64,000 nt of DNA. It comes from Halorubrum sp. Atlit-26R (GTDB taxonomy: Archaea > Halobacteriota > Halobacteria > Halobacteriales > Haloferacaceae). A program made the translations under genes and the position numbers. The stretch spans positions 124,001-188,000 of the forward strand of contig NZ_QPLT01000001.1 in the NCBI RefSeq assembly GCF_003666015.1. Direction: 5' to 3'. Below the pieces are notes generated by a model. It was not told the origin of the DNA and did not search any database. It saw nothing but the letters and a program-made list of their open reading frames with translations. Positions 36,442-44,441 of the stretch are shown here, piece by piece (the first letter of the stretch is position 1; every line of letters begins with the position of its first letter).

Positions 36442-37284
36442 TCAGAACCGCCGCAGCTGCTCTTCGAGACAGACCGTGACGATCGACTTCGCGATGGCGG
36501 CGCCGCCGCCGATCGGGTCGAGCTTCGTCTCGCCGAGGCGCTCGGCGTAGCGGATCGGGCGCTCTCGCACGTCGTAGCCGCGCATCAGCGGGCGGATGAG
36601 GAGCTCGGCGGAGAGGCCCGTGTTCTCGGTCCAGCCGATCTCCTCGACCACGTCGCGGCGGTACGCGCGCATCCCGGTGGTCGTGTCGTGGACGCGCTCG
36701 CCCATCAGCAGGCTCGCGAGCGCCGCGAACGCGTGGTTGCCGAAGCGGTTGAACGCCGGCATCGCCTCGGCGCCGTGGTAGAGCCGGTCGCCGCTCACCA
36801 CGTCGGCGCCGTCGTTGACCTCCGCGAGGAACTCCGGCAGCGCCTCCATCGGGTAGGTGTCGTCGCAGTCGGTCGTGACGACGACCGGGCGGTCGGGGGT
36901 CAAGATTGCCTCGCGGACGGCGACGCCGTACCCCTGCGGCTCCTGCTCGATGACCTGCGCGCCGTGTTCGCGGGCGATCTCGGGGGTTCGGTCCGAGGAG
37001 CCGTCGACGCAGACGACCTCCGCCTTCCCGTCGGTCACCTCGTCGATGTCTTCGAGGACCGTCGCGATCGCCTCCTCCTCGTTGTACGTCCCCATCACGA
37101 CGCTGAGGTCGTCGAAGGTGTACGGCCCCGAGGCGTCGGCGGCGGCGTCCGCCTCGTCCGTCGCGTCGATGCCGTCCGTCGCGTCGATGTCGCCCGTCGC
37201 GTCGATGTCGTCCGTTGCGGCCGCCTCGCTGCCGTTCTCGACCGCGGTCGCGGACCCGTTCGTCGCGTGTGCTGAGTCGCTCAT
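36442..37284 (-). CDS. Family 2 glycosyltransferase (dolichyl-phosphate mannosyltransferase-like)
   Basis: A 280-residue GT-A enzyme. Residues 1-52 are an Ala/Asp/Thr-rich low-complexity head with repeated DIDATDGIDATDE-like units. The catalytic domain starts at LSVVMGTYNEEEAIATVLEDI and has VVCVDGSSDRTPEIA, then VTTDCDDTYPMEAL with the metal-binding acidic residues, and a C-terminal RPIRYAERLGETKLDP. It lacks the membrane tail of some DPM1 homologues. It probably loads a sugar onto dolichyl phosphate for protein glycosylation. The start is ATG 37284. Operator 4 is 32 bases upstream. Confidence 0.85.
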   Translation of the reverse strand: MSDSAHATNGSATAVENGSEAAATDDIDATGDIDATDGIDATDEADAAADASGPYTFDDLSVVMGTYNEEEAIATVLEDIDEVTDGKAEVVCVDGSSDRTPEIAREHGAQVIEQEPQGYGVAVREAILTPDRPVVVTTDCDDTYPMEALPEFLAEVNDGADVVSGDRLYHGAEAMPAFNRFGNHAFAALASLLMGERVHDTTTGMRAYRRDVVEEIGWTENTGLSAELLIRPLMRGYDVRERPIRYAERLGETKLDPIGGGAAIAKSIVTVCLEEQLRRF

Positions 37285-37315
37285 TACCCGTCTCTCCGCT
37301 CGCACGCACTTGAAC

Positions 37316-37333
37316 TTTTAGGTTTACCTAAAA
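37316..37333. promoter_or_regulatory. DtxR-like operator 4
   Basis: A perfect inverted repeat, TTTTAGG-TTTA-CCTAAAA, lies 32 bp upstream of the start codon of the family 2 glycosyltransferase. It sits in the gap after the stop of the GMC oxidoreductase gene, so only the glycosyltransferase can be its target. Confidence 0.78.
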
Positions 37334-37422
37334 CAGGTGTGAACGGGCGTCACACCGCCGACGGGCGCTCGTTCCCGCGTCCGCCGGAGGGCCTTCCCGG
37401 CTCGCGTCCCGGGGCCGCCCGC

Positions 37423-39063
37423 TCACGTCTCGGAGAGCCGGGCGTCCACGTCGTCCGCGACGCGGAGCGCGAGCGCGGCGATGGTGAGCGTGGGGTTCAT
37501 CGCCCCGCTCGTCGGGAAGACGGAGCTCGAGGCGATCCAGCAGTTGTCGAGGTCGTGGGTCCGACAGTCGGCGTCGACGACGCCCGAATCGGGGTCGTCG
37601 CTCATCCGCGTCGTCCCCATGTGGTGGTAGGCGGGGCCGGTGGCGTCAGGCCCGGCTACCCACTCCACGTCCGCGCCGAGCTCCTCTAAGATATCGACTT
37701 GGATCTCGTTCGCGCGTTCGATCGTGTCGAGCGCGCGGTCGCCGACGCTCCACTCGACGCGCGGGACCGGGTTCCCGCGATCGTCGGTGCGGTCGTCGGC
37801 GAGCGTCACGCGGCTCTCGGCGTCGGGGAGCTGCTCGACGAGGCCGCCCATTGCGACGTGGTTGCCGTACCCGTCGCGGAGCCGGTCGAGGAGCGCGTCG
37901 CCCCAGTCGTCCCCGGTGAGGGCCGTCTCCACCGGCGAGGGGCCGGCGTAGTTGAAGAACTCCAGCTTGAACGGCGCCTGCGTCTCGTCGGCCTCGTCGT
38001 AGAACTGGTCGCAGGCGCTGGTGTAGAAGCCGACGTGGTTCTGTCTCGTCTCCTCGTCGAGCGTGCCGCCCGCGCCCGCGAACAGGTGGTCCATGAAGAA
38101 CTCGCCGACGTGGCCGCTCCCGTTCGCCAGCCCGTCCGGGTAGCGGTCGGACGCGGACAAAAGGAGGAGCCGCGGCGTCTCCACGCCCCCGGCGGCGACG
38201 ACGAACGCGTCCGCCGCCTGCCTGTGTCGCTCCCCGTCCGGCGTCGCGTAGACGGCGGCGGTCACCCGGTCGTCGCCGTCGTGTTCCAGCCGCTCGACCG
38301 GGGCGCGGTCGACCACGGTCGCGCCCTTCTCCTCCGCGCGCTCGATATGGACCGTCGCGTCGTACTTCGCGCCGCTCGGGCAGACGGGCTGGCAGGTGCC
38401 GTAGCCGACGCAGGGCGAGCGGCCCTCGTACGGCTCGGAGTTGCGCGCGTTCGGAACCGAGTGCATGTCGATCCCCAACTCCTCGCAGGCCTCGGCGAAC
38501 AGCGAGTCGCTGTAGGAGGGCTCGAACGCCGGCATCGGGTGCGGTTCCTCGCGCGGCGGCGCGTAGGGGTTATCAGAGGCGCCCGCGACGCCCAGCTCCT
38601 TCTCCGCCTCGGCGTAGTACGGCCGCAGGTCCGCGTACTCTATCGGCCAGTCGGCGCCGACGCCTCGCTCGCTCGCGGAGTTGAAGTCGTCCTCGTGGAG
38701 CCGCATCACCATCCCCTGCCAGTGGAGCGTCGAGCCGCCGACGCCCTTCACGCGGGCGTGGTTGAGGGGGTACGAGCGGTCGCCTGCGGTCTCGTAGACG
38801 TCGCGCGCGCCGCCGACGCCCCACACGTCCGGCCGGCCGTAGGAGGGACGGATCGCCCGCTCCTGTCTGGCGAGGCGGTCCGCCGGGTCGAACCGCGGCC
38901 CGGCGTCGAGGACGACGACATCGCGGTCGCCCGCGAGCCGGTCGGCGACGAGCGCCCCGGCGGGACCCGCGCCCACGACGCAGACGTCGGCGTCGGGGAC
39001 GGGAGTCCGATCGATGTCGGCCTCTCCCGATCGCCCGTCGGCGACGCTCTCGGCACCGCTCAT
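37423..39063 (-). CDS. GMC-type FAD-dependent oxidoreductase
   Basis: A 546-residue flavoprotein. It has the ADP-binding VCVVGAGPAGALVADRLA near residue 27 and the GMC-like GGSTLHWQGMVMRL. A Cys-rich CVGYGTCQPVCPSGAKYD segment is typical of gluconate/2-keto-gluconate dehydrogenase large subunits, and a C-terminal HHMGTTRMS...SGAMNPTLTIAALALRVAD is present. It oxidises a sugar or alcohol in a complex with the small subunit encoded upstream, with which it overlaps by ATGA at 39060-39063. It has no own signal peptide and may be exported by pairing with the Tat-bearing partner. The substrate is unknown. Confidence 0.88.
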   Translation of the reverse strand: MSGAESVADGRSGEADIDRTPVPDADVCVVGAGPAGALVADRLAGDRDVVVLDAGPRFDPADRLARQERAIRPSYGRPDVWGVGGARDVYETAGDRSYPLNHARVKGVGGSTLHWQGMVMRLHEDDFNSASERGVGADWPIEYADLRPYYAEAEKELGVAGASDNPYAPPREEPHPMPAFEPSYSDSLFAEACEELGIDMHSVPNARNSEPYEGRSPCVGYGTCQPVCPSGAKYDATVHIERAEEKGATVVDRAPVERLEHDGDDRVTAAVYATPDGERHRQAADAFVVAAGGVETPRLLLLSASDRYPDGLANGSGHVGEFFMDHLFAGAGGTLDEETRQNHVGFYTSACDQFYDEADETQAPFKLEFFNYAGPSPVETALTGDDWGDALLDRLRDGYGNHVAMGGLVEQLPDAESRVTLADDRTDDRGNPVPRVEWSVGDRALDTIERANEIQVDILEELGADVEWVAGPDATGPAYHHMGTTRMSDDPDSGVVDADCRTHDLDNCWIASSSVFPTSGAMNPTLTIAALALRVADDVDARLSET

Positions 39064-39635
39064 CGCGGGCCCCGCTGATAGCTCTCCGCGCCGCCCGCGT
39101 ACCCCTGCGGGTTCTCGATCCCGACGAGCTCGCCGCCGGTCGGCGAGGCGTACAGCGCGAGCAGCAGCTCGTTCACGACGTAGTAGCGCACCCGCTCCGC
39201 GGTCGTTCCGTCCGGGTTCTCCTCGGCCACGTCCGCGCCGAGTTCGCGGAGCAGCGCGTCCCGGTCGGCGGGCGCGAGGTCGGCGACGGGCGCGTCGTAC
39301 CACGACCGCGCCGCCGACTCGACCTCGGCGACCGCCGCGCGGATCCCCTCGCCGTGGGTCGACCCGTCGAGCCGGCCGCCGAGGAACGCCTCGACGAACG
39401 CGTCGATCCCGGAGACCGCCTCCGGGTACACGGTCCGCGCCACCGCGGTCATCGCCGTCCGGACCGCCTCGTCGTCCGGGGGACCGTCTCCGTCCCACGC
39501 GGGGCCGGCGTCGCCGTCTTCCGCACCCTCGCCGCCGCTCCCCTCGTCCGCCGCCCGACGGACGCCGAGCGCGACGCCGCCGGTCGCGCCGACCGCGGCC
39601 AGCGCGGCCGCCGCGTCGCGTCGCGTCAGTTCCAT
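39060..39635 (-). CDS. Gluconate 2-dehydrogenase subunit 3-like protein, Tat signal
   Basis: A 191-residue small subunit that pairs with the GMC dehydrogenase. The N-terminus is a Tat-type signal (MELTRRDAAAALAAVGATGGVALG), followed by an acidic linker and a helical domain (AMTAVARTVYPEAVSGIDAFVEAFLGG, RVRYYVVNELLLALYASPTGGELVGIENPQGYAGG). That ending is typical of the family. Operator 5 begins 7 bp upstream of its start, so the dehydrogenase pair appears metal-regulated. Confidence 0.85.
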   Translation of the reverse strand: MELTRRDAAAALAAVGATGGVALGVRRAADEGSGGEGAEDGDAGPAWDGDGPPDDEAVRTAMTAVARTVYPEAVSGIDAFVEAFLGGRLDGSTHGEGIRAAVAEVESAARSWYDAPVADLAPADRDALLRELGADVAEENPDGTTAERVRYYVVNELLLALYASPTGGELVGIENPQGYAGGAESYQRGPR

Positions 39636-39642
39636 GGAAGGG

Positions 39643-39658
39643 TTTAGGTGGCCCTAAA
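39643..39658. promoter_or_regulatory. DtxR-like operator 5
   Basis: An inverted repeat, TTTAGG-TGGC-CCTAAA, lies between the divergent dehydrogenase small-subunit gene (start 39635) and the iron permease gene (start 39752). It could control both, but is far closer to the former. Confidence 0.75.
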
Positions 39659-39751
39659 TTCATATATCCGTCGGAGCGCGCTCGCCGGGCGATCGGAACC
39701 CCTAACGCTCGGCGCGCCCTCGCGTCGACAACCCGACTCCATCCCCGCACA

Positions 39752-41362
39752 ATGTCTCTGGGAACCCGGATCCGCGACCGGCTGACAGACGGCGACGACA
39801 GGCTTCCGATCGGGCTCACGCTGCTCTGCGCGGCGATCGCCGCCACGCTCGTGTTCCCGCTCGCCTGGCTCGTCATCGAGGCGGTCGCCGTCGAGCGCGA
39901 TCGCGCCGTCGACCTCGTCTTCAGCGCCGGGACCGCGGACGTACTCGTCAACAGCCTCCTCCTGATGGCCGGCGTCACGGCGGCGTCGATCCTGATCGGC
40001 GTCCCGCTCGCGTACCTCACCGCCCGGACGGACCTCCCCTTCCGCCGCTTCTGGTCGGTCGCGGCCGCGCTCCCGCTCGTCGTCCCGAGCTACGTGGGCG
40101 CCTTCTCGTTCGTCTCCGCGTTCGGGCCGCAGGGGGAGTTCCACGAGGTTCTCGCGCCGCTCGGCGTCGAGCGCGTCCCGGAGGTCTCCGGCCTCTCCGG
40201 GTCGATCCTCGTCATCACGCTGTACACGTACCCGTACGTCTACCTGACGACCCGGGCCGCGCTGCTGTCGTTCGACACGACGCTCTTAGAGGCCGCTCGG
40301 ACGCTGAACCACGGTCGGCTCGCGGCGTTCCGCCGGGTGACGCTCCCGACGATCCGGCCGGCGATCGCCGCGGGCTCGCTGCTCGCCGCGCTGTACGCGG
40401 TCTCGGACTTCGGCACCCCGTCGATCATGCGGCTCCCGGTGTTCACCCGGCAGATCTACGTCGAGTACAACGCGTTCGGCCGCGACTACGCCGCGCTGCT
40501 CTCCCTCCAGCTGCTCGTCGTGGTTGTCCTCGTGCTCGCGCTGGAATGGGCGGTCCGCTCGGACCGGGAGACGAGCGGCGACGACGCGGGCCGGACCGAG
40601 GACCGCGTGTCGCTCGGGCGGTGGCGGTGGCCGGCGACGCTGCTCCCCGCCGGCGTGTCCGCGTTCGCGCTCTTAGTGCCGCTGTGGATCCTCGGGCTGT
40701 GGCTGGTCAACTCGGAGGCCGGACGCCGTCCCTCGCTCGCGTTCGAGCCGATACAGGTGCTCAACTCGGTGTCGGTCTCGGCGGCCGCCGCGGTCGTCGC
40801 CGCGCTCGCCGCCATCCCCATCGCGTACTTCGCCGCGAACCACGACTCGCCGCTCGCGGTCGTCTTCGAGCGCGCGACGTACGTGGGCTTCGCGGTCCCC
40901 GGCATCGTGTTAGCGCTCGCGTTGGTGTACTTCGGCTCCGGGTACGCGCCGTGGATCTACCAGACGCTGCCGCTACTGATCTTCGCGTACGTCGTCCGGT
41001 TCCTCCCGCAGGCGGTGGGCTCCACCCGGACGTCGATCCTCCAGGTCGACCGGCGGCTCGTCGAGGCCGGGCGCACGCTCGGCGAGTCGCCGACCGGCGC
41101 GTTCCGCCGCGTCACGTTCCCGCTTACCCGGTCCGGGATCGTCGCCGGCGCCGCGCTCGTGTTCCTCACGACGATGAAGGAGCTCCCGGTCACCCTCGTC
41201 CTCCGCCCGTCCGGCTTCGACACGATCGTCACCCAGATCTGGCGCGCGCAGTCGACCGCGCTCTATCAGTACGCGGTCGTGCCGACGCTCATCCTACTCC
41301 TCATCTCCGGGCTCTCGATGGTCGTCATCCTCACGCAGGAGGGCGGCGAAGAGGGGCTGTGA
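39752..41362 (+). CDS. Iron(III) ABC transporter permease, two-domain
   Basis: A 536-residue FbpB-type permease with twelve predicted helices in two repeated halves. Each half carries the ABC-permease EAA-like loop: LLEAARTLNHGRLAAFRRVTLPTIRPAIAAG at about 180-210, and LVEAGRTLGESPTGAFRRVTFPLTRSGIVAG at about 432-462. It is the expected partner of the binding lipoprotein at 32114. The start is ATG 39752. No ATP-binding subunit gene follows; the next gene is on the other strand. Confidence 0.9.
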   Translation: MSLGTRIRDRLTDGDDRLPIGLTLLCAAIAATLVFPLAWLVIEAVAVERDRAVDLVFSAGTADVLVNSLLLMAGVTAASILIGVPLAYLTARTDLPFRRFWSVAAALPLVVPSYVGAFSFVSAFGPQGEFHEVLAPLGVERVPEVSGLSGSILVITLYTYPYVYLTTRAALLSFDTTLLEAARTLNHGRLAAFRRVTLPTIRPAIAAGSLLAALYAVSDFGTPSIMRLPVFTRQIYVEYNAFGRDYAALLSLQLLVVVVLVLALEWAVRSDRETSGDDAGRTEDRVSLGRWRWPATLLPAGVSAFALLVPLWILGLWLVNSEAGRRPSLAFEPIQVLNSVSVSAAAAVVAALAAIPIAYFAANHDSPLAVVFERATYVGFAVPGIVLALALVYFGSGYAPWIYQTLPLLIFAYVVRFLPQAVGSTRTSILQVDRRLVEAGRTLGESPTGAFRRVTFPLTRSGIVAGAALVFLTTMKELPVTLVLRPSGFDTIVTQIWRAQSTALYQYAVVPTLILLLISGLSMVVILTQEGGEEGL

Positions 41363-41439
41363 GAGACGACGGCGACCGGACTCGCGATACTGTTGTAGAA
41401 TAAACACAATCCCACTCTCGCGGACCGAGGCGGGGCCCT

Positions 41440-42507
41440 TCAGTCCGCGGTGGACGTCTGCTGTTGCCGCGTCACGCGGAGCGAGGTGACCGTCGTGTAG
41501 AGGACCGCGAACGCGACGACGACCGCCGCGCCGATGACGAGCACTAATCCGATCAGTTCGAGCGTCGGGTTGCCGAGGTACGAGCCCACTTCGCCGATGC
41601 CTACGGCGATGGAGCCGACCAGCAGCATCCCGCCGAAGTACACCTTGATCTCGTCGGAGTCGACGACGGCGGTCGCGGCCGAGCCGACGCGCGCGCCCAG
41701 CGCGCTCCCGAACAGCAGCGGGGCGACGATGCCGAGGTTCACGCCGCCGCCCTGTCCGTAGAGGTAGCTCCCGAGCCCGCCGGAGAAGACGATCTCGAAG
41801 AGGTCGGTCCCGACCGCGACGGGCACCGGGACGCCGATCGCGTAGATCATCGCGGGCATCCGGATGAACCCGCCGCCGACGCCGAGGAATCCGGACAGGA
41901 CGCCGGTCGCGAAGGCGACGGCCGTGATGACCCACACGGAGACGCTGACGTCGCCGCGGAGCGTCACCATCGGCGGGATCCGGACGGTCCGTTGGATCTT
42001 CTTCGCGATCTCGGGGATCTCGTACTCGTCGAGGTCCTTGTCGGCGGCCTCGTGGTCGACGCCGCCCCCGCCGTCGCCCTTCAGGGCGTCGCGGGTGACC
42101 ATCGCCCCGACGCCGCCGAGCAGGACGACGTAGGCGACGCTGATGACGCCGCCGGCGAGTCCCATCGATTCGAGGTAGTAGACGCTGGCGCGGCCGGCCT
42201 CGATGCCGATGGTCGTCCCCGTAATCATGATCACGCCGAGCTTGTAGTCCACCTGCCCGAGGTCGTGGTGTTTCAGCGTCGCGATGACGGCCGTCCCGAA
42301 GACGAACGCCATCCCGCTCCCGACCGCGACGGGCGCCGGGTAGTCCAACATGAGCAGGGCCGGCGTGACGAGGAACGACCCCCCCATGCCGAAGAACCCG
42401 AACAGGACGCCGACGACGAGGCCGAACCCGGCGAACAGGGCGAGCATCTCGGGGCTCGTCCCCAGGAATCCGGGCCCGCTGAGAAGGCTACCGAGCACTC
42501 GCGTCAC
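41440..42507 (-). CDS. TauE/SafE-family sulfite or sulfur-compound exporter
   Basis: A 355-residue membrane protein with two homologous halves, each with the glycine-rich TauE signature: FGFFGMGGSFLVTPALLMLDYP at about 37-58 and SGFLGVGGGFIRMPAMIYAIGVP at about 200-222. About eight helices are present. The family moves sulfite or other small sulfur anions. The start is GTG 42507, overlapping the end of the small membrane-protein gene by 20 bases, so the two are translationally linked. It opens the sulfur-related region. Confidence 0.88.
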   Translation of the reverse strand: MTRVLGSLLSGPGFLGTSPEMLALFAGFGLVVGVLFGFFGMGGSFLVTPALLMLDYPAPVAVGSGMAFVFGTAVIATLKHHDLGQVDYKLGVIMITGTTIGIEAGRASVYYLESMGLAGGVISVAYVVLLGGVGAMVTRDALKGDGGGGVDHEAADKDLDEYEIPEIAKKIQRTVRIPPMVTLRGDVSVSVWVITAVAFATGVLSGFLGVGGGFIRMPAMIYAIGVPVPVAVGTDLFEIVFSGGLGSYLYGQGGGVNLGIVAPLLFGSALGARVGSAATAVVDSDEIKVYFGGMLLVGSIAVGIGEVGSYLGNPTLELIGLVLVIGAAVVVAFAVLYTTVTSLRVTRQQQTSTAD

Positions 42508-42652
42508 CCCCGACGATGAGGTCCATTAGGTACGGCCCGACGAGCCGTTCGAGGCCGCCGTAGCCCACGTACAGCACGAACGCTTCGAGGAGGATCGCGC
42601 CGATAAGCAGGGCCGTCTCCGGGTCCCAGGTGGGTATCTCTAGTCCTGCCAT
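42488..42652 (-). CDS. Small single-span membrane protein, DUF7512-like
   Basis: A 54-residue protein with one membrane helix (ALLIGAILLEAFVLYVGYGGLERLVGPYLMDLIVG). It lies upstream of and overlaps the TauE gene, an arrangement I recall from other haloarchaea, where the family is called DUF7512 (not checked). It may be a small partner of the exporter. The start is ATG 42652. An ACAATACTATA motif lies at 42755-42765. Confidence 0.7.
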   Translation of the reverse strand: MAGLEIPTWDPETALLIGAILLEAFVLYVGYGGLERLVGPYLMDLIVGGDASAR

Positions 42653-42936
42653 CGACTCTCCCTCCGACTTCCGAACGCGGAAATTCGCTTTTGGCACATT
42701 TCTGCTCACTCTCTCCTACCCGCTTCGTGCCTATAACGGTTTTGGGCTGACTGTACAATACTATATTCCGGTAACCTCGGTCGGAGTACCGATAACTTAC
42801 GGAGAGGTTTTCGCGCTCGGCGGCCCCGTGCGTCGTCCGCGTTGCGGTCGCCCCACGTCTTCGGCCGCACGTCTTCGGCCGCCCGCCTTTCGAGTCGAGC
42901 GCAACCGTGTTGTCGCCGCCCGCCCAAGGCGTCGAC

Positions 42937-43788
42937 ATGCGGGCCCTGTGCGCGACCGACCTGTCGGCCGCCAGCGAGGCGACCATCGAGAACGAGACGT
43001 GTCTGGACTGTCTGGGCCGCATCGGCGTTCGGACGGTCCACCTCGTCACGGTCGTTCCGGGGAACGTCCACGCCGCGACGCCGGGCGTCGACTTCGAGGC
43101 GCGGCGGCGCCGGGGGCTCGACAGGTACCGGGCGGTGATCGAGGCCGCGGGGTTCGACGTCGAGACGCACGTCGTCCGCGGGACGCCGCACCGCCGTCTC
43201 AACGACATCGCCGAGACCGTCCACGCCGACCTCTCGGTCGTCGGGTCGCGGGGACGGAGCCCGCTGGAGAACCGGGTCGTCGGCTCGACCGCGCGCAACC
43301 TCGCGCGGACCACCGTCGTCCCGCTGTTAGTCAACCGCGTCGAGCGGGCGGTCGACGACCCCGACGTCCGCCGCGAGCACCTCTTTCGGCGGATACTCTT
43401 CGCGACGGACTTCTCCGAGCACGCCGCCCGCGCGTTCGACGCGTTCTCGTACCTCCGTCACGCGACCGACGAGGCGACGCTCGTCCACGTCCGCTCGCCG
43501 AAAGACGAGGGCGCGGGCGGCGACGCCGGCGCCGGTCCGGCCGAGCGGCTGGCCGAGCGGGCGCGCACGCTGGAGGAGTGGGGGATCGAGACGCGGACCG
43601 AGGTCCGCCGCGGCGACCCCGCCGAGGAGATCCTCGCCGTCGAAGCGGCGACCGCCCCGTCGACGGTCCTCGTCGGCTCGAAGGGCCGGAGCCGCGTCCG
43701 GCGGCTCCTGCTGGGCAGCGTCTCCGGGGAGATCGTCGCGCGGGCGACGGGGAACGTCTTCCTCGTCCCGCCGCCCCGAGCAACTTAA
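42937..43788 (+). CDS. Tandem UspA universal stress protein
   Basis: A 283-residue protein with two Usp domains. The first runs from ALCATDLSAASEA to about residue 140 and has VVGSRGRSPLENRVVGSTARNLA. The second begins RILFATDFSEHAARAFDA and has VLVGSKGRSRVRRLLLGSVSGEIVARA. Both G-x2-G-x9-G-S/T ATP-binding signatures are present, so it probably binds nucleotide. The start is ATG 42937 (MRALCATDL). It is divergent from the TauE unit, with about 280 bp between that contain the ACAATACTATA motif. Confidence 0.85.
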   Translation: MRALCATDLSAASEATIENETCLDCLGRIGVRTVHLVTVVPGNVHAATPGVDFEARRRRGLDRYRAVIEAAGFDVETHVVRGTPHRRLNDIAETVHADLSVVGSRGRSPLENRVVGSTARNLARTTVVPLLVNRVERAVDDPDVRREHLFRRILFATDFSEHAARAFDAFSYLRHATDEATLVHVRSPKDEGAGGDAGAGPAERLAERARTLEEWGIETRTEVRRGDPAEEILAVEAATAPSTVLVGSKGRSRVRRLLLGSVSGEIVARATGNVFLVPPPRAT

Positions 43789-43877
43789 AAAAGCAGGCGT
43801 CTCGATGGGCAGATCGTCACGCCGCGGTGACGCGATCGCTGCCGTGGCGGCTACTTCGGTAGCTCTCCTACAGTTTG

Positions 43878-44020
43878 TTTATAAATGGATACCGGTGAGT
43901 CGCCTGCGAACACCGCTACAGCCCAGCCGCTCGTTTATAAATAGTTACTGACGGCTCGGTGACGGACACCGCCAAAGCCCCAGTCGCTCGCTCATAAATC
44001 ATCAGTGACGAATCAGCAGG
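43878..44020 (+). promoter_or_regulatory. Two further 57-bp promoter-like units plus TATA, before repeat copy C
   Basis: TATA-like nonamers lie at 43878-43886, 43934-43942 and 43991-43999. Each is followed exactly 30 bp later by a GAACACC-like start (43908, 43964, 44021). The conserved CAG positions are at 43925, 43982 and 44039, so the units repeat at exactly 57 bp. Each full unit is the repeat's first 26 bases followed by a fresh TATA box. This is the largest such array in the window. Confidence 0.65.
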
Positions 44021-44393
44021 GAACTCCTCCAAAGCCCCAGCCGCGAGGACTCGCGCGACTCGCTGTGCGCTTCACTCGGTCGCTCACTGCGCTCGCTCCC
44101 TCGTTCCAGTGCTTGCGTCGTCGTGCTTCGTCCTCGCGACTGCCCCTTTGAGTCCCGCCCCGCACGGCACCGCGACCGCCGGAAGACGGTCCTGCTCGCT
44201 CGCTTCGCTCGCTGCGCGGGCTGCGACTTCCGTGCCCCCGCTCGCTCCCTCCGGTCGCTCGCGGGACCGCACCTCACGCCTCCCCAGCCTCGTCGCTGGC
44301 GGCCTTCGCTCCGCTCCGGCCGCCAGCGACTCCCTCGCGCGTGCGACTCGCGGCCTCTGCTTCGCTCCGGCCGCTCGCAGGCACGCGCCGCTG
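44021..44393 (+). repeat. Structured dispersed repeat, copy C (longest)
   Basis: The same order of linkers and hairpins as the other copies, but with enlarged hairpin regions. Hairpin 1 arms are GCGAGGAC and GTCCTCGC. Hairpin 2 is GTCGCTGGCGGCC (44292-44304) with GGCCGCCAGCGAC (44318-44330), a 13-bp perfect stem of sequence different from other copies. Hairpin 3 is CGCGGCC/GGCCGC in a CGTGC/GCACG frame. An extra GC-rich hairpin is inserted near 44180-44260. A TATTTATAAAG follows at about 44408. The gap 43789-44441 holds only this element and its units. Confidence 0.8.
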
Positions 44394-44441
44394 CTACCGC
44401 TTCGGGTATTTATAAAGAAACGACGCCGCGGCGTGGCTCGC

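Noticed and set aside
39014-39751. N-terminal extension of the iron permease
   Set aside because: The added 246 residues are the antisense of the dehydrogenase small-subunit gene and are Arg/Ser/Pro-rich.
43878-44060. Regular 57-bp repeats considered as a CRISPR array
   Set aside because: Only three units exist, both parts of the unit are similar between copies, there are no unique spacers and no cas genes. The layout fits tandem promoter-leader units.
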